Source of the DNA: Puccinia triticina
Lineage: Eukaryota > Basidiomycota > Pucciniomycetes > Pucciniales > Pucciniaceae
DNA: 64,000 nt
NCBI RefSeq assembly: GCF_026914185.1
Contig: NC_070565.1
Span: forward strand, 4,588,001 to 4,652,000
Direction: 5' to 3'
Shown: positions 1 to 10,338 of the stretch, in pieces
Layout: each line of letters opens with the position of its first letter
Position numbering within the stretch: position 1 is the stretch's first letter
Program-made: the position numbers and the translations under genes
The notes under the pieces: generated by a model
The model's input: only the letters and a program-made list of their open reading frames with translations
Databases searched by the model: none
Told to the model about the DNA's origin: nothing

Positions 1-297
1 TTGTATCACCCTGACTACTAGCAACCGCACGCCCAGCGCCCCCAATACTGCAAGAGCATCATGCTGCTTTGTTTCAGCTATGTCTGATGGGCCATTTGGA
101 AAGAGCTGATACATTTTTCTTCTTAGCTGACACTCATAAACCTGGGCGTCAGCCTAATCTTTCTGGTCAACTTGAGTCTCCCCTCCCTGATGCGCTATGG
201 CAACCTTCCCTGATACTGGTGGTCCGCTATTGGAAGGACCGGGACATGTCCTGCCCACAGAGGTGCGAGAGCCTACATTATCTCGTCACAACATTGG

Positions 298-582
298 TTG
301 CAACAATGTGATCAAGTATTTCAAACGGGCCTGCAATTTTTCCGAGTTCTGAAGCAAGCCGCAGCAAAGGGGCATAGAGGATGTATACAGTGCGTAACTC
401 ACTACCAAGCCGCCTTGGGTCAATTCCAGCTGCGGGTTACCCCCTTAGATCGTGTCTTTGCTGAAGCAGGCAATCCAATTATTGCTTCTTCTTTTGATCA
501 AGAGGAGGCAGCATTCTTGATGGCCAGTATCACTGTCTTCAAACCTGAGATCAAAGCCTTCCAATATGCTCCAAATGCTTAG
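298..582 (+). pseudogene. Sec23-like (COPII coat) gene fragment
   Basis: The reading frame carries a stretch resembling the Sec23 core. A segment near residues 25-50 (GCIQCVTHYQAALGQ then LRVT) resembles the Sec23 beta-sheet region, which usually reads like GxIQFVTQYQHxxGQRRIRVTT. It is followed about 20 residues later by FDQEEAAFLMASITVF, resembling the Sec23 FDQEAAAVLMAR block. In Sec23 these blocks lie next to each other in this order. Nothing else of the roughly 750-residue protein is visible. There is no start codon at the left edge and the frame stops at 582, so this is a captured or decayed fragment rather than a working coat subunit. It is followed within 200 bp by a phosphatase-like fragment, which suggests a mosaic of gene pieces. 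The family match is from recognition only. Confidence 0.55.
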
Positions 583-599
583 ATGTCTTTTTTATAATT

Positions 600-986
600 T
601 TGAAGACTATTGTGCTTGAGCTGCTCTCCAAGACGCAACGGGCATACCACCAGATTCAGCGCCTGAACATCCAAGCCATCAACGGCTTCCGCATATCTCA
701 CTTGGATCTGAGACAGCCCAAGGGCGTACAACCTGCCGTTGGAACCGGTGCCGTTCAGGTTATTTTCCATTGCTCTGACTGCGCCGGCCGGACCGGCAGC
801 TTCATTCTACTCGACGTGATGACCAAGGTACTCCAGGCCCTGTACGTCTCTGCCCGCCCGGCCCATTACCCTCTGAACTCATCGCCGCTGTTAATCCTCA
901 TCTGCTCTCCATCTTCCCAGATGAAGAACAGTGTAAAACTTCTGCTATCTGGTTGTAGTTGTACAAGGAGATGTTCTCCTTGGTAG
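600..986 (+). pseudogene. protein tyrosine phosphatase-like fragment
   Basis: Around 754-830 the frame reads VIFHCSDCAGRTGSFILLD, which matches the classical tyrosine phosphatase signature HCSxGxGRTGxF with the CX5R loop (catalytic Cys and Arg both present). The conserved Gly after SD is replaced by Cys. About 45 residues precede it and about 50 follow, but the other landmarks of a phosphatase domain (WPD loop, pTyr loop, Q-loop) are not recognisable, and the frame drifts into unrelated sequence after position 900. It is best read as a truncated gene fragment. Lying just after a Sec23-like fragment in the same orientation, it could be part of a transposon that picked up host exons, but no ends for such an element were found. 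Confidence 0.5.
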
Positions 987-1110
987 GACTGTCCATGCTG
1001 AGGTGTTTGGGAACAGGATGCTACTTGTAGGAGTGGGGTGGTTTATTAGATCCCCGTGGGAGCTCACGTGTATACATAGGTAATATGATTTATATGTATT
1101 TATTTATATA

Positions 1111-1271
1111 GGCCCTGTTCGGCTGCCGCGTTATACATCACAAGTGGTCGAATTTACGACGCACAACCCCCGGGGGTTTCAAAGTTTTGGTGGCAACGGG
1201 GGGCGAACTTTGGTTCGCCGCGTCATAAATTCAACCATTTATGACGTATAACGCGGCAGCCAAACGGGGCC
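1111..1271. mobile_element. MITE with imperfect 30-40 bp terminal inverted repeats
   Basis: The left end GGCCCTGTTCGGCTGCCGCG and the right end, which reads CCGCGTTATACGTC... on the opposite strand, form a long inverted repeat around a short GC-rich centre. Both sides are flanked by ATA (1108-1110 and 1272-1274), consistent with a 3-bp target duplication as in PIF/Harbinger-type elements. It is 161 bp long with no coding capacity. Confidence 0.75.
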
Positions 1272-1412
1272 ATAGTTATTGTTGTAGGGTGGGGTGGACA
1301 AACTCCACATTTGGAGTAGGACAGGGTGATGTGGCGGGTGAGAGGGAGAAATACAACTCAAGGTTTTAGGCATCAACAGTTATTTACATTGTTATATGTT
1401 AAATTTATTTAG

Positions 1413-1697
1413 TCACCAGAGAGAGAAAGAGAGCACGTCGTGAGGTAAGGCCAGGGGCAAGTGTCTGCGTGTGAGCCACTGACCGGTGTGGATGAGCTGG
1501 TGGGGGTAGTGTTGCATCAGGTGCTCAAGGATCGCGGCCAGCTCACCATTTAGCCTGAGGTCAACGGCGGCTTCAATGGCTGTGCAAAGCTTAAGAAACC
1601 CACCACACTGGCCTGCCACGTTCCGCACCGCGCCACCTTCAGCTTCCGGTTCCGGTCCAGCATCCTGATAATCCCGTTGGCCGTTGTGGTGGCCCAT
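1413..1697 (-). other. unrecognised open frame, 94 codons
   Basis: The minus-strand frame has a mixed, protein-like composition (acidic start, then a segment like LRLNGELAAILEHLMQHYPHQL that could be helical). I do not recognise a family. It sits between a MITE and a dispersed repeat, so it may be a remnant of transposon coding sequence. No convincing splice partners were seen. Confidence 0.2.
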
Positions 1698-2960
1698 TTG
1701 GTTGACCGCTAGTCAGAAGCATTCTTGCCGCTGCTGCCAGCAAGATCAGCAAGTATCAGATTCATTCTCACCCTTCAATATTTTCAAGATTCAAGACTTC
1801 ACGCCTCAAGACCCAAGATCCTCACTCATTCCTCAAGATCCTCAAAGTTTCATCTTCAAGACTCTCAAGATGTGATCAAGAACCTCAAGCTTCAAGATTC
1901 AAGAATCCACGCCTCAAGATTTCAATCATCAAGACCTCAAGCTCTCATTTTATTCCTCCCAATTATCCTTCTCATCCTCTTCCCCAGTTTCATTTCCCCC
2001 TCTGGTCCACTCCCTTCAAATTCTTGGTCCCAACACAGCATGTGCTGTGGGTTTGTCTTTTGTTTTGTCTGTGGTTTTGATTATTCTTCTCCCTTTCTTC
2101 TCTTTCCATTGGTGGTTGATTGTTTTGTGTATGTGTCTGCCTCATCTCTTTGTTTTCTCCTTTTTGTCTTGTGTTTTTGTTTTCTTTTCTTTTCTCCCTG
2201 TTGTCTGTTGTGTTGTGTGCGCGCATGGCGCGCAAGGAGATGATGAAATGTATGTGACAGGTCGCCTCCCTGAGTCCAAGTTCGCCAAACTTGGAGGATG
2301 GGAGAGGCTTCTGATCCAAGAAATAAGGCCATCACTTTTTCCAAATCATCATCAAGAGTCCCTTCCAAGAGTCCACCCCCTCCCATCAAGAATCCTTTCC
2401 CAACAAACCAAACCGCCACCAAGGATCTGAACCCCGGCAAAACCACTCAAAACCACTTCCACAGCTATCAATTCAAATCCGTACAACTCTTTCTGGACCA
2501 ATCCGTGAGGGCAGTCACCCCGACACCTTTTCCCCTCCCAGCGCTGCCGCCGGCCTAGCACCAAGCGAAGCTCCATACCGTGTGTCTTTTGCCCACCCCC
2601 ACAAACATTGCATAGAAGCTCTCTCCCAAGGGCCGCCCAGATAAAGAGAGAACCCAAACCACAGCTTCTCATCCTTCCCCTTCAGATCCTCGCACATGTC
2701 GTTGTACTGCCTGCCAAACAAATTAATGTTTGGCTTGTGGATTGCTGGCTGGGGAAGACCAAAATTGGGGCCTGTGCCCACCAAGGTCACCTTGAACGCC
2801 TTGCAAGCCATCACATGCTTACCCTCCATCAACCAGTTCTGCACCCAAACAACCAAACACCCCATCTCCACTGGCAGCCAAAGATTAAATGTTGGGAAAA
2901 AAGAGCTGCCATTGAGATTGAAGTGGCCCATGCAAGTTGAGGGGGGTGGGGGGCTTACAG
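1677..2960 (+). repeat. dispersed repeat copy, related to 10339-11147 (opposite orientation)
   Basis: This stretch and the reverse complement of 10339-11147 share an order of landmarks: GTGGTGGsCmATyTGG start, CAAGAyTCAAGAC-type tandem motifs, a long pyrimidine-rich tract, a TGTGCGCGC-rich block near 2215-2240, then ATGATGAAATG...GTGACAGGTC and a proline/serine-type frame. The first 12 bases (TGGCCCATTTGG, 1690-1701) fit a Pol III box A consensus, but no box B follows. The minus strand at 2515-2931 holds an unrecognised 138-codon frame with protein-like composition. No intact gene is visible. This is probably a remnant of a retroelement family. Confidence 0.45.
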
Positions 2961-2999
2961 CCTGCGGTGGCGTAGCCGCTTTGGCCTCTAGTAAGTGTT

Positions 3000-3591
3000 A
3001 AGAAGCCAGGATTTCTAGCTGAAATATGGTACCACACACCTCCAAGCTTGACTTGACTCATATTTTCACCCTATTTTCATCCTTTTTTGGCCCAATTCTA
3101 GATGATACCTGCCTTTTTTAGGGAAATATGCCAATTCAGATGGGCATTTCACATCATTCTAACATGGGTTTGCATGTTGTTGATCTGCAGGAGGCCCAAC
3201 CTGAAATTTGTAACAACATTGTATGTGCACACATGAGGGTGAAATTAGTCAAGTGAAAACAATGAACACCTTCATGAGCATGTAAATAATATAAATTGAA
3301 TCCCAAGAAGTCATCTAAATCAACAAACAGTTCAAATTGAATTTGATTTGATTGTGGCAATTGTATCTTAGTAGTTTCATCTGTGTTCAAGTTGAGTTCC
3401 AGCTGACTGCTGCATGAGTTCTGGATGATTTATGGATGAATCCAGGATCAGTTTCAGATCAGTTGTGGATGAGTTCCAGCATTTTTTGTTACTTCTTACA
3501 CTACTTTCACCAAAGGCATTTATCACAGTTACGTAAAAAGGGTACAGTATGGCACTCTCTCATGGAGAGTGTGTCAAAATCTTCCCTGGTT
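3000..3591 (-). mobile_element. truncated copy of the 29042-30152 TIR element family
   Basis: The sequence around 3035-3250 (CCTCCAAGCTTGACTTGACT; GGAGGCCCAACCTGAAATTTG; TTGTTGATCTGCAGG) is the reverse complement of matching blocks at 29430-29610. The right edge, ggtacagtatggcactctct...ccctggt near 3540-3590, matches the terminal repeat of the element at 29042. The opposite terminus was not found before 3000, so the copy looks truncated. Confidence 0.6.
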
Positions 3592-4617
3592 AGTTTGTGA
3601 TCCACCCTTGCTGTTTGGCTCAGCCTTCCCACCAAATATTTTATCTTCTCTGAACAGAACCTCTCCCCTTGTCTCCTCACTCAGACTGCTGTTGACCTTA
3701 CTCTCCAGCAGCAAAGATTGGCTTTGGTGAAATGATATAAATTATCATGCCTCCCCACTCACCTCACAACCACCCTCCCCCATGCTATGAATGCCAAGAT
3801 AGTAAGATGCTTTTTTCCCTGTCCCACAGCATTTTTCTGTGCAATCTCATATATATCTCCAGCTCTGAAGATGTCCCCAAGACCCCATCCATGTACTTCT
3901 CCCACACCCAAGAAATAAAAATATATTTGGCAGTGTATTTTTCTGTAACTGTGCCTGACCCAAGAAAAATAAATTGGATTTCTTGGTTGGTCCATCCAAA
4001 AACCTGTGCCTCAAAAATGATCTGGCAAGTTTGTTGCAAGTTAGTTTCTGGACACATTTTGACCCTATGACTGGTTAACATGACCAATCCAATCTGACCA
4101 GATCAAGTTCCTGCACCCAATGCCATTGGATGAGCCCCAGGCCATATTTTCAGAAGTGCACACCCAGGACAAGCTTCCCCAGTTGTGTGACTGTGCCGGG
4201 TTGCATCCCTGTTGCACAAGACCTGACTACTTTGACTGCAACACAAGGTGTAATCATCTCAAGTCACAGGGTTGCAGCAACAATCTGGGTGAGTCACCAA
4301 TCATTCCATGGGCCCGTTGTGTATTTGTAATCAGGACAGTAAACCCCGCCTGCTGTGTAGCAAGAAAAAAGACACGACTACATAGCTAAGAGATAATTCA
4401 AAGCCTAAACCCATGAAAATAAGGTTAGATGTCATAAATCAATACCCTGTGGGACTCCTAAGCCTATGCACTCAAGAGACCTGCCATTCTTAAGTCAATA
4501 CTGAAAAAAAAAACCAAGAGTGTTTCCTACCTTGACCTTTGGATGATCTGATAGCTTCTTTGTATTTCTCAGGAATAGCTCAGCACGGGATACTTGTGTT
4601 TAAAAGTCCCTCCCTGA
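3592..4617. other. intergenic, nothing recognised
   Basis: Open frames of 60-110 codons on both strands overlap each other and show no family features. There is an A-run at 4503-4512. I see no gene, RNA or clear repeat here. Confidence 0.4.
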
Positions 4618-5370
4618 GAGCATCCGCATCGGTGCGGGTGTAAATTGAGGATTAGTGGATTAGCTTACTCCGGGATTAGCGCTAATCTGGGTGGTCAACC
4701 GCATTGGTGTGGGCTTAATTGCTGTGTAAGTATGGTGTATGCACCTGCAGCTTATGTCAGCTGTGTTTGGTGCATAAATTTGAGTGGGGAGCAGTGCCCG
4801 CATGCATGGGAATATGCATGCAAGCCTTAGGCCCCGTTTGGCACCAATATAATCATAGGTGATATAATCGCTGATTAATTCAATAAAAGATACAAAATTC
4901 AACATAAAGCCTCCAAATTTTTTTTGTAGGCAACCTACATTGCTGGTCTTTTCAACTTTGAAATTGGATTCAACTGATTCAGCCATCTTCAGCACCATAA
5001 TACCATTACATCACTTTTAACCAATATGAAGTGATATAATGATATTATGGTGCTGAAGATGGCTGGATAAGTTGATTCTGGGTTCACAGTTGAAGAGACC
5101 AGCACTGCAGGTTGCCTACAAAAAAAATTTGGAGGCTTTATGTTGAATTTTGTATTTTTTATTGAATTAGCCGGTGATTATATCACCTATATTTATATCA
5201 GTGCCAAACAGGGCCTTACTCCCAGGATTAGCAAGGAGTAAAGTTACTCCTCCTTAGTCCAAATCGTACTCCGAGGAGGAGTTTAGTCCAACTAAATCAG
5301 ACCCAATGCGGTTGCCGAGGAGGATTAGCTACGCTAATCCCCCCTTAATCCGCGACCGATGCGGATGCTC
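4618..5370. mobile_element. outer MITE (GAGCATCCGCA ends) interrupted by another MITE
   Basis: The left end GAGCATCCGCATCGGTGCGG and the right end CCGATGCGGATGCTC are inverted repeats. Next to the ends lie GATTAG/CTAATCC motifs on both sides. Removing the inner element (4830-5215 plus one TTA) leaves about 365 bp, the same size and layout as the related copy at 9720-10085. Confidence 0.75.
4830..5215. mobile_element. PIF/Harbinger-like MITE, TSD TTA, nested in 4618-5370
   Basis: The terminal repeats are GGCCCCGTTTGGCAC and GTGCCAAACAGGGCC. Direct TTA repeats at 4827-4829 and 5216-5218 are the target duplication. The two arms are inverted over most of the 386 bp (for example gcctccaaatttttttt and AAAAAAAATTTGGAGGC), so the whole element can fold into a hairpin. 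It has no coding capacity. Confidence 0.88.
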
Positions 5371-5371
5371 T

Positions 5372-6100
5372 GAAGGGAGGTCGCACTTTGTGGAAGTTCG
5401 TGCGGGGCGCTTTGCGCCGTGCCCAGGCGAGGGACTTGTGATAAGTCCGGGATGTACACACTTCTGCATTGCATTACCATCACTCTCATCAGCCATGCCT
5501 CTATTATCATGACGTCTTTGCTTGGGACACCGGCCGCCTCTACAAACAATCCAATCTGCATACTCGTCAGGTTGACCATTGGCCTGGAAGACCCCACAAG
5601 CTTGTTCAAGAGACTTGTCTATGCTGGGTACACCAATCTGCTTACATCCACGGCGGGCGTGTTTCGCTGTCAGGAGGACAGAGATTTCCCGTACTCAGGA
5701 CTCTGTTTGACCCACCACTGGTTGACAACATGATCACAATGTCTGCCAAAGAGCCGGCAGGCACACTGGTTGGATGGCCGGTGTAATAGCAGTGACAATG
5801 ACAGCAACCAGATTGTCCACACAACCAGGGCCGTCTTGATGACAACAGAATGGGTGGCATTGTGACAAGTCCCCCACATGCCATAACCTTAAACACCAAC
5901 CCCCAAAGTGGGTCATAGGCGGCAGAATACTGGCACTCAGACCCGGGTGGGCCGCAAGCCCAATTGGCAGTCTTATTGATGGACAGCGATGATTTTTACT
6001 TTAGCAGATTGATTTTATTATGCAAACTCAACTAGCAAAAAGATATTTATGTACACCAAGCTTATTAACAACTACAAAGACTTTTATTACAAATTTGTAG
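5372..6100. other. intergenic with a GTCCCTCC-type repeat remnant
   Basis: 5372-5460 (gaagggaggtcgc...gcgctttgcgcc...gagggacttg) resembles a short dispersed motif also seen at 8865-8915, 9135-9210, 40525-40620 and 56102-56160. The rest holds overlapping short frames without recognisable features. Confidence 0.3.
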
Positions 6101-6128
6101 AGCTTATTATCCGCGATAACGGGCCGAT

Positions 6129-6430
6129 ATGCAAACAAAAAGAGAGCAAAACAAGAGCAAGAGACGAGGGAGGAGCAAGCGATGGAGGAGCGAGCGAGCG
6201 AGGAACGATGGAGGAAGGAGCGATGGTGCAATGGGGGGAGGATGGAGGTGGGGGGAGGCAGGGAGGAGGGAGGATGGGAGGATGGAGGAGCAATGGAGGG
6301 AAGAGCAAGGAGGAATGGAGGGAGGATTGAGAAGCGCTGGAGGGAGGAGTGAGGAGCGAGGATGGGAGGAGCGAGGAGCGAGGATGGGAAGAGGATGGGG
6401 GAGAGGATGATGGGGGACTTGAGACTCGGG
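6129..6430 (+). repeat. purine-rich low-complexity tract
   Basis: About 300 bp is almost entirely A and G on the plus strand, in GGAGGA/GAGCGAGG blocks. It produces long overlapping open frames on both strands (Arg/Glu/Gly-rich on plus, Ser/Pro/Leu-rich on minus) that are composition artefacts. Confidence 0.85.
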
Positions 6431-6584
6431 AGGACAAGAGCATGCCTTTGTACTCTCAAAGTCAAGAATATCTGAAGCAGGTGACGTCACCCCTGCTGTT
6501 CAAAGTTGCCCCAAGGACTTATGCACAGGACCGACTGCCATCTGCCCGGGAAACTGGCCGAGTTGAGCAGCTCCCAACAGGTCT

Positions 6585-6618
6585 GGCATCATGACCGATA
6601 ATATTCGGTCATGATGCC
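6585..6618. repeat. perfect 14-bp-arm palindrome
   Basis: GGCATCATGACCGA, then six bases, then TCGGTCATGATGCC: a perfect inverted repeat. The GACCG/CGGTC core resembles the core of the palindrome arrays elsewhere in the window. Confidence 0.85.
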
Positions 6619-6822
6619 GGTCTCTAGCGAAGCGGACGTGGTCTTGCCGGGGTCGGGTCCGACCTCACGTCCTGGCCGTCAGAGATGGGGCAACGCGTCG
6701 TGTGCAGGGCCCTGATCAGGCAATTTGCCGTCACCTGGGGTCATTTCGGCGTCAATCCGGCCCGCACGTCGGCTGAACGGGCTGGATCGTCCTCGATCGC
6801 TCCCGCCGTGTACATGAATAAT

Positions 6823-7070
6823 GGAGGACTTCCCGTCAATCTGGGAACCCCTTCCAGACCCAGATCTGAGCCAAATTTCGCAGGGAAATTTAGGCTTTGA
6901 GACTCTGGGAGGCTCTCAGAGGCCGTCAGCTAAATTGCTTAATCTAGCTGAGGGACAGGCTACATAAACCTTCCTGGCTGGTGAAAATTGATTGATATCA
7001 AGTTTTCACCAGCAGACAAGGTTTAGCGGCCTCCTCTCAATCAAGCCTTTTAGGCGACGGGAAGTCCTCT
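6823..7070. mobile_element. MITE of the GGAGGACTTCCCGTC family
   Basis: The left end GGAGGACTTCCCGTC (6823) and right end GACGGGAAGTCCTC (7056-7069) are inverted repeats. The same termini bound elements at 37499-37704 and 47943-48232. The interior has no gene. Confidence 0.7.
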
Positions 7071-7368
7071 ACCGTGCAAAGTTTCTGAGACAAGACTCAG
7101 CACAGGCAGCTAAATACCAGCCGGCGAGATTTTACCCTCCCGGGACCCGGTCAGCGAGATTCTGCGACCTTGTCGGCTGGGAAGAGTCCCTCCTGCCCTT
7201 GGGTTCTGCGTGAGAGGTCAAGGGGCATTAATACGTAGCATTGTTATGTACATATTTAATTGGGGAAATGCATGACTCCCAGTGACTACGGATAATCCTT
7301 CTCCTCGTGGAGGCCGAAAGAGCCAAAGCAGGCATGTGGGAACATTGCCGCGACTCGTCAGGTTCAGC

Positions 7369-7377
7369 TATATAAAA
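7369..7377 (+). promoter_or_regulatory. TATA box for the 7512 gene
   Basis: TATATAAAA lies about 140 bp upstream of the ATG at 7512, a spacing that fits a fungal TATA-driven promoter with a leader of roughly 100 bases. There is no other gene between. Confidence 0.5.
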
Positions 7378-7511
7378 CCCCTTCATCGGCTGTTGACCGC
7401 TACCAACCAGATCAACTTCACCTGCATCAAATATTGCAAACCTCCTGACCCTTACGAAGCCCGTCCTCGCCCGATTTCAAACGTTACCTAACACCCATTC
7501 CCTCCGCCAAC

Positions 7512-8160
7512 ATGAATGCCGCTCTCTATGCTACACTCTGCCTCGCTGCTGCCACAGCTATTGTTGCTGCTGTTGGTGACAAAAGGAAGTGTACTACCTA
7601 CGTGGCTGTCGGCCCCAAAGGATACAACGGGTTATATAATGTCTTTATCCACGTGTTTGCAGCTATCATTTTAATGAACGCTAACGAAGATTGACTTGGT
7701 GTTTATAAGCTTGCGATGACCGGGCCGATATTATTTGCACCGAAGGCTGCCAGTCATTCATCAGTAAGTCAACCAGAACGCCAACTCCTGCTCCATAAAT
7801 ACTTCTGCTGACACCTCCTCTTCTGCACAAAAGCGATAACCAACTGCACTCTGGAAGGGTACCCTAAAAAGCCGGCTACCACCGAAATCTGCACGGCTGG
7901 TTATGGACGCAACACTGCCTCGGCCAAGTGTAAATAGTGCACAACGTGACTCATCAATAACTCTGCCTAAAATACAGCTTGTACCACTGGTCAAGGTACA
8001 TTTCGTTGCACCGGCACTTCCACCGGGTCTGGCAGTAAGTTCTCTTGATCTTGCAGACTTCAAGTCTTGAAAGCATTGCGTTAATTATATTTTCTATACA
8101 CTTTTTGTTGCAGGTTGCTCTGGATGTGTCCGATACGATCAAGTAAGCTGGGCCAATTAA
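7512..8160 (+). CDS. small secreted cysteine-rich protein, candidate effector
   Basis: Exon 1 (7512-about 7630) starts MNAALYATLCLAAATAIVAA, a clear signal peptide, then GDKRKCTTY. Later exons, joined by good splice sites, are about 7710-7763 (CDDRADIICTEGCQSFI), 7834-7929 (TITNCTLEGYPKKP...), 7978-8034 (CTTGQGTFRCTG...) and 8114-8160 (CSGCVRYDQVSWAN, stop). The donors are GTAAGT (7764), GTAAAT (7930) and GTAAGT (8035), with CAG or AAG acceptors. These exons join in frame. The exception is exon 1 to exon 2: the only nearby donor (GTTATA, 7631) leaves the frame off by one, so either a non-standard site is used or the gene carries an indel. The product would be about 110 residues with around 10 Cys. 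I recognise no family. Size, Cys content and signal peptide fit the small secreted proteins of plant-associated fungi. A TATA box lies at 7369. Confidence 0.6.
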
Positions 8161-8990
8161 TGTTCTGGTGTAGACATCTTTCGTTATAACGATCAAGCTT
8201 GAGCGCACTTCCTCGGTTAAGGACCTTTTTCTAGTCTATTCACTCTTCTGTAAATACAACAATCAAATCAATATACCACACGGTAGCATGATCAATGAAC
8301 CAGAACATCTGTGTCGCTTTCTTTTTTGGACCCGCTCATTTTCAGGGAAAAAATCTTCTGGGTTAAATACAAATGGATTGTGATTGAATCCTTACTTGTC
8401 CTGAACGTGCATGGGCTAAGGAAGGCCGAGGAATCTGACAGGAATCTAGGATATCAGCACTTTGCATTCCAATTTCTGTCAATTTCTGTCTTCTCCAATG
8501 AATGGCTGAAGCACTTGAAAACTATTCCATAAGTTTTTCAATGCCCCCCAGACTTTTGTGCTACGTCGCACAAGGTCAGAAGCAGGGGAAACCACAGCTT
8601 TTTTGAGAGTTGTTTCTCCAATTCTAGAACCAGGTTTGGGACTTGTTCCTGTATTTCCTTGCAGATGGATCAAAAAAGTGGATCCTTGATCAGCTGATGG
8701 GATCACATCATCCTGCTTCCATGTCAGAGCTTGAAATTGAACTTCATGTCAAGACTCAGGGGTGTAATACTCCAAAATTTCCAGATTTTACTTGTGATTG
8801 GTGGGGATTTTGTCTAACAATGATTGGGCAGTACTCATGTGGAAGGTGAGAATTACTCAAACTTAACCCAAGTCCCTCCTTGAGGGAGCATAGTGACCTC
8901 CAAAGGAGAGACTTGCGTAATTAGCATTGAAATAATTCAGAAGATTCAAGACCAAAAGTTTATTTCTTTTGTTAGAACTCTAGTTTTATC
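8161..8990. other. intergenic, no gene recognised
   Basis: There are only short overlapping frames. 8865-8915 (AAGTCCCTCCTTGAGGGAGC then CCTCCAAAGGAG) is a hairpin-like remnant of the same GTCCCTCC motif seen at 5372 and 56102. Confidence 0.35.
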
Positions 8991-9123
8991 TGGTTTTACT
9001 TCGCACATGGAGGGAATCTTGTTGCGCACGGGAATTTCCGTTGACTTGACGTCACGTGACGTCAGGCCCCCCTCCGTGTGCGCCACCAGCTTCCCTCAAA
9101 AAACTATCCGCACACAGGGGTGC

Positions 9124-10165
9124 TGCTAACTTAACAAAAGTCCCCCACCTCAGAGGGCCCTGGTACAGCCTGGGCTGGCGCAAAGAGCCTTCGCGCAAAG
9201 GAGGGACTTGGGACTAATGTCCACTTTTTGGCCTGAGGGTTTGAGGCCTTTTGGTGGGTGTTTTGTGCCATTCAAATTTTGAACCTGTTCCCAAAGGGCC
9301 CCAGGCATGCCCTTTGGATCATGAAACTCGTTTCACTCTTCCCTATCTTTTGCTGCTACACATGTCTCTGGAAGTCCAAGCGTTCTCATCCCATGACCCT
9401 CCAAGCTTATGGCTTTTGGGGTATTCTGGGCTGTGTGACATGTGTGGATTGAACTGAACTTGGAAAACAGTATGCTCATTCAATTCAATTCCACAGGATC
9501 CAAGCTCTCCAAGCTCTGGTCAATATGCCTTGGCCAATCCAGCTCATGCATCCAATCCTCAATATGAGGAAATGGATATGAAGCCAAGATGGTCAGCTAT
9601 ATTGACCCTTCAGTGCTTCAGCAGAGGCTTGTCAGTTTTTGCTGTGTGGAGGACAAAAGGGAAAAAGGGCATAAAAAGCCACAAAAGCCCCAAACTCTCA
9701 GGTAAAAAGTATGACATAAGACCATCCGCACCGGGCGCTAACTTAGCCCAGATTAGGGCACTTAGTTTGACCCTGCACCCGCATTGGGTTGGATCAACCG
9801 GGGATCAACTTAGCCCAGAGCTCCGTTTGGAGCTAGTGGGGTCTAAATGTAGACCCCACTAATCCTGGGACTAATCCCAAAATGAATATGCATCATGCTT
9901 TTTAGCATGAACTTTATGTGTTTAGGTGCCAAACACATAACATATAGGCACCTGAACACATAACCTACGACAGCCTTGGACCCGCTAATCCCCACCCATG
10001 CAGATGGCCAATTGGATTATCCTATTCCAATCGTAATCCAAGCTAGTTAGCCCAGGCTAATCTAGCCACGGATGCGGATGCTCTAAGTCATAAGCCTCTC
10101 CTATGGAGAGTCCCTTCAGGACGTGGGGGTCCCCCCCCTCCACTTGAGAGGCGTAGTGAGGCTAG
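9124..10165. mobile_element. insertion splitting the left arm of the 8991 element
   Basis: The left inverted arm stops after GGGGTGC at 9117-9123 and resumes with GGGGTGC at 10166-10172, which looks like a target duplication of 7-8 bp. The inserted 1.04 kb begins TGCTAACTTAAC and ends TAGTGAGGCTAGG. Its first 330 bp (9135-9460) resemble 40520-40870, and it contains the MITE at 9720-10085. The TGCTAACTTAA end recurs inverted at about 56690-56700. No intact frame is seen. Confidence 0.5.
9720..10085. mobile_element. MITE related to the 4618-5370 element
   Basis: The left end CCATCCGCACCGG and the right end GGATGCGGATGCTC are imperfect inverted repeats, with TAGCCCAG/CTGGGCTA-type motifs inside. 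It has the same length and layout as the outer MITE at 4618-5370. It lies within the 9124-10165 insertion. Confidence 0.65.
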
Positions 10166-10231
10166 GGGGTGCCGTGCGGTGACAGGTGGCTGGGTTGAGA
10201 CACTCCAGCCATCCGGAGGAAACAATACCCT

Positions 10232-10338
10232 CAATGACCGGTACAGACCGGTCATCAAGAGGCTACATCCCTCTGGATGACCGGCACGGACCAGTCATCA
10301 AGAGGCTACATCCCTCTCAATGACCGGTACAGACCGGT
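10232..10338. repeat. palindrome array A1 (left)
   Basis: Two to three units of about 43 bp occur. Each is CCGGTCATCAAGAGG, a short spacer CTACATC, then CCTCT..ATGACCGG, so every unit is itself an inverted repeat. It is the inner part of the left arm of the 8991 element. Confidence 0.8.

Noticed and set aside
6028..6490. Long overlapping frames on both strands
   Set aside because: They arise from a purine-rich low-complexity tract, not from coding sequence.
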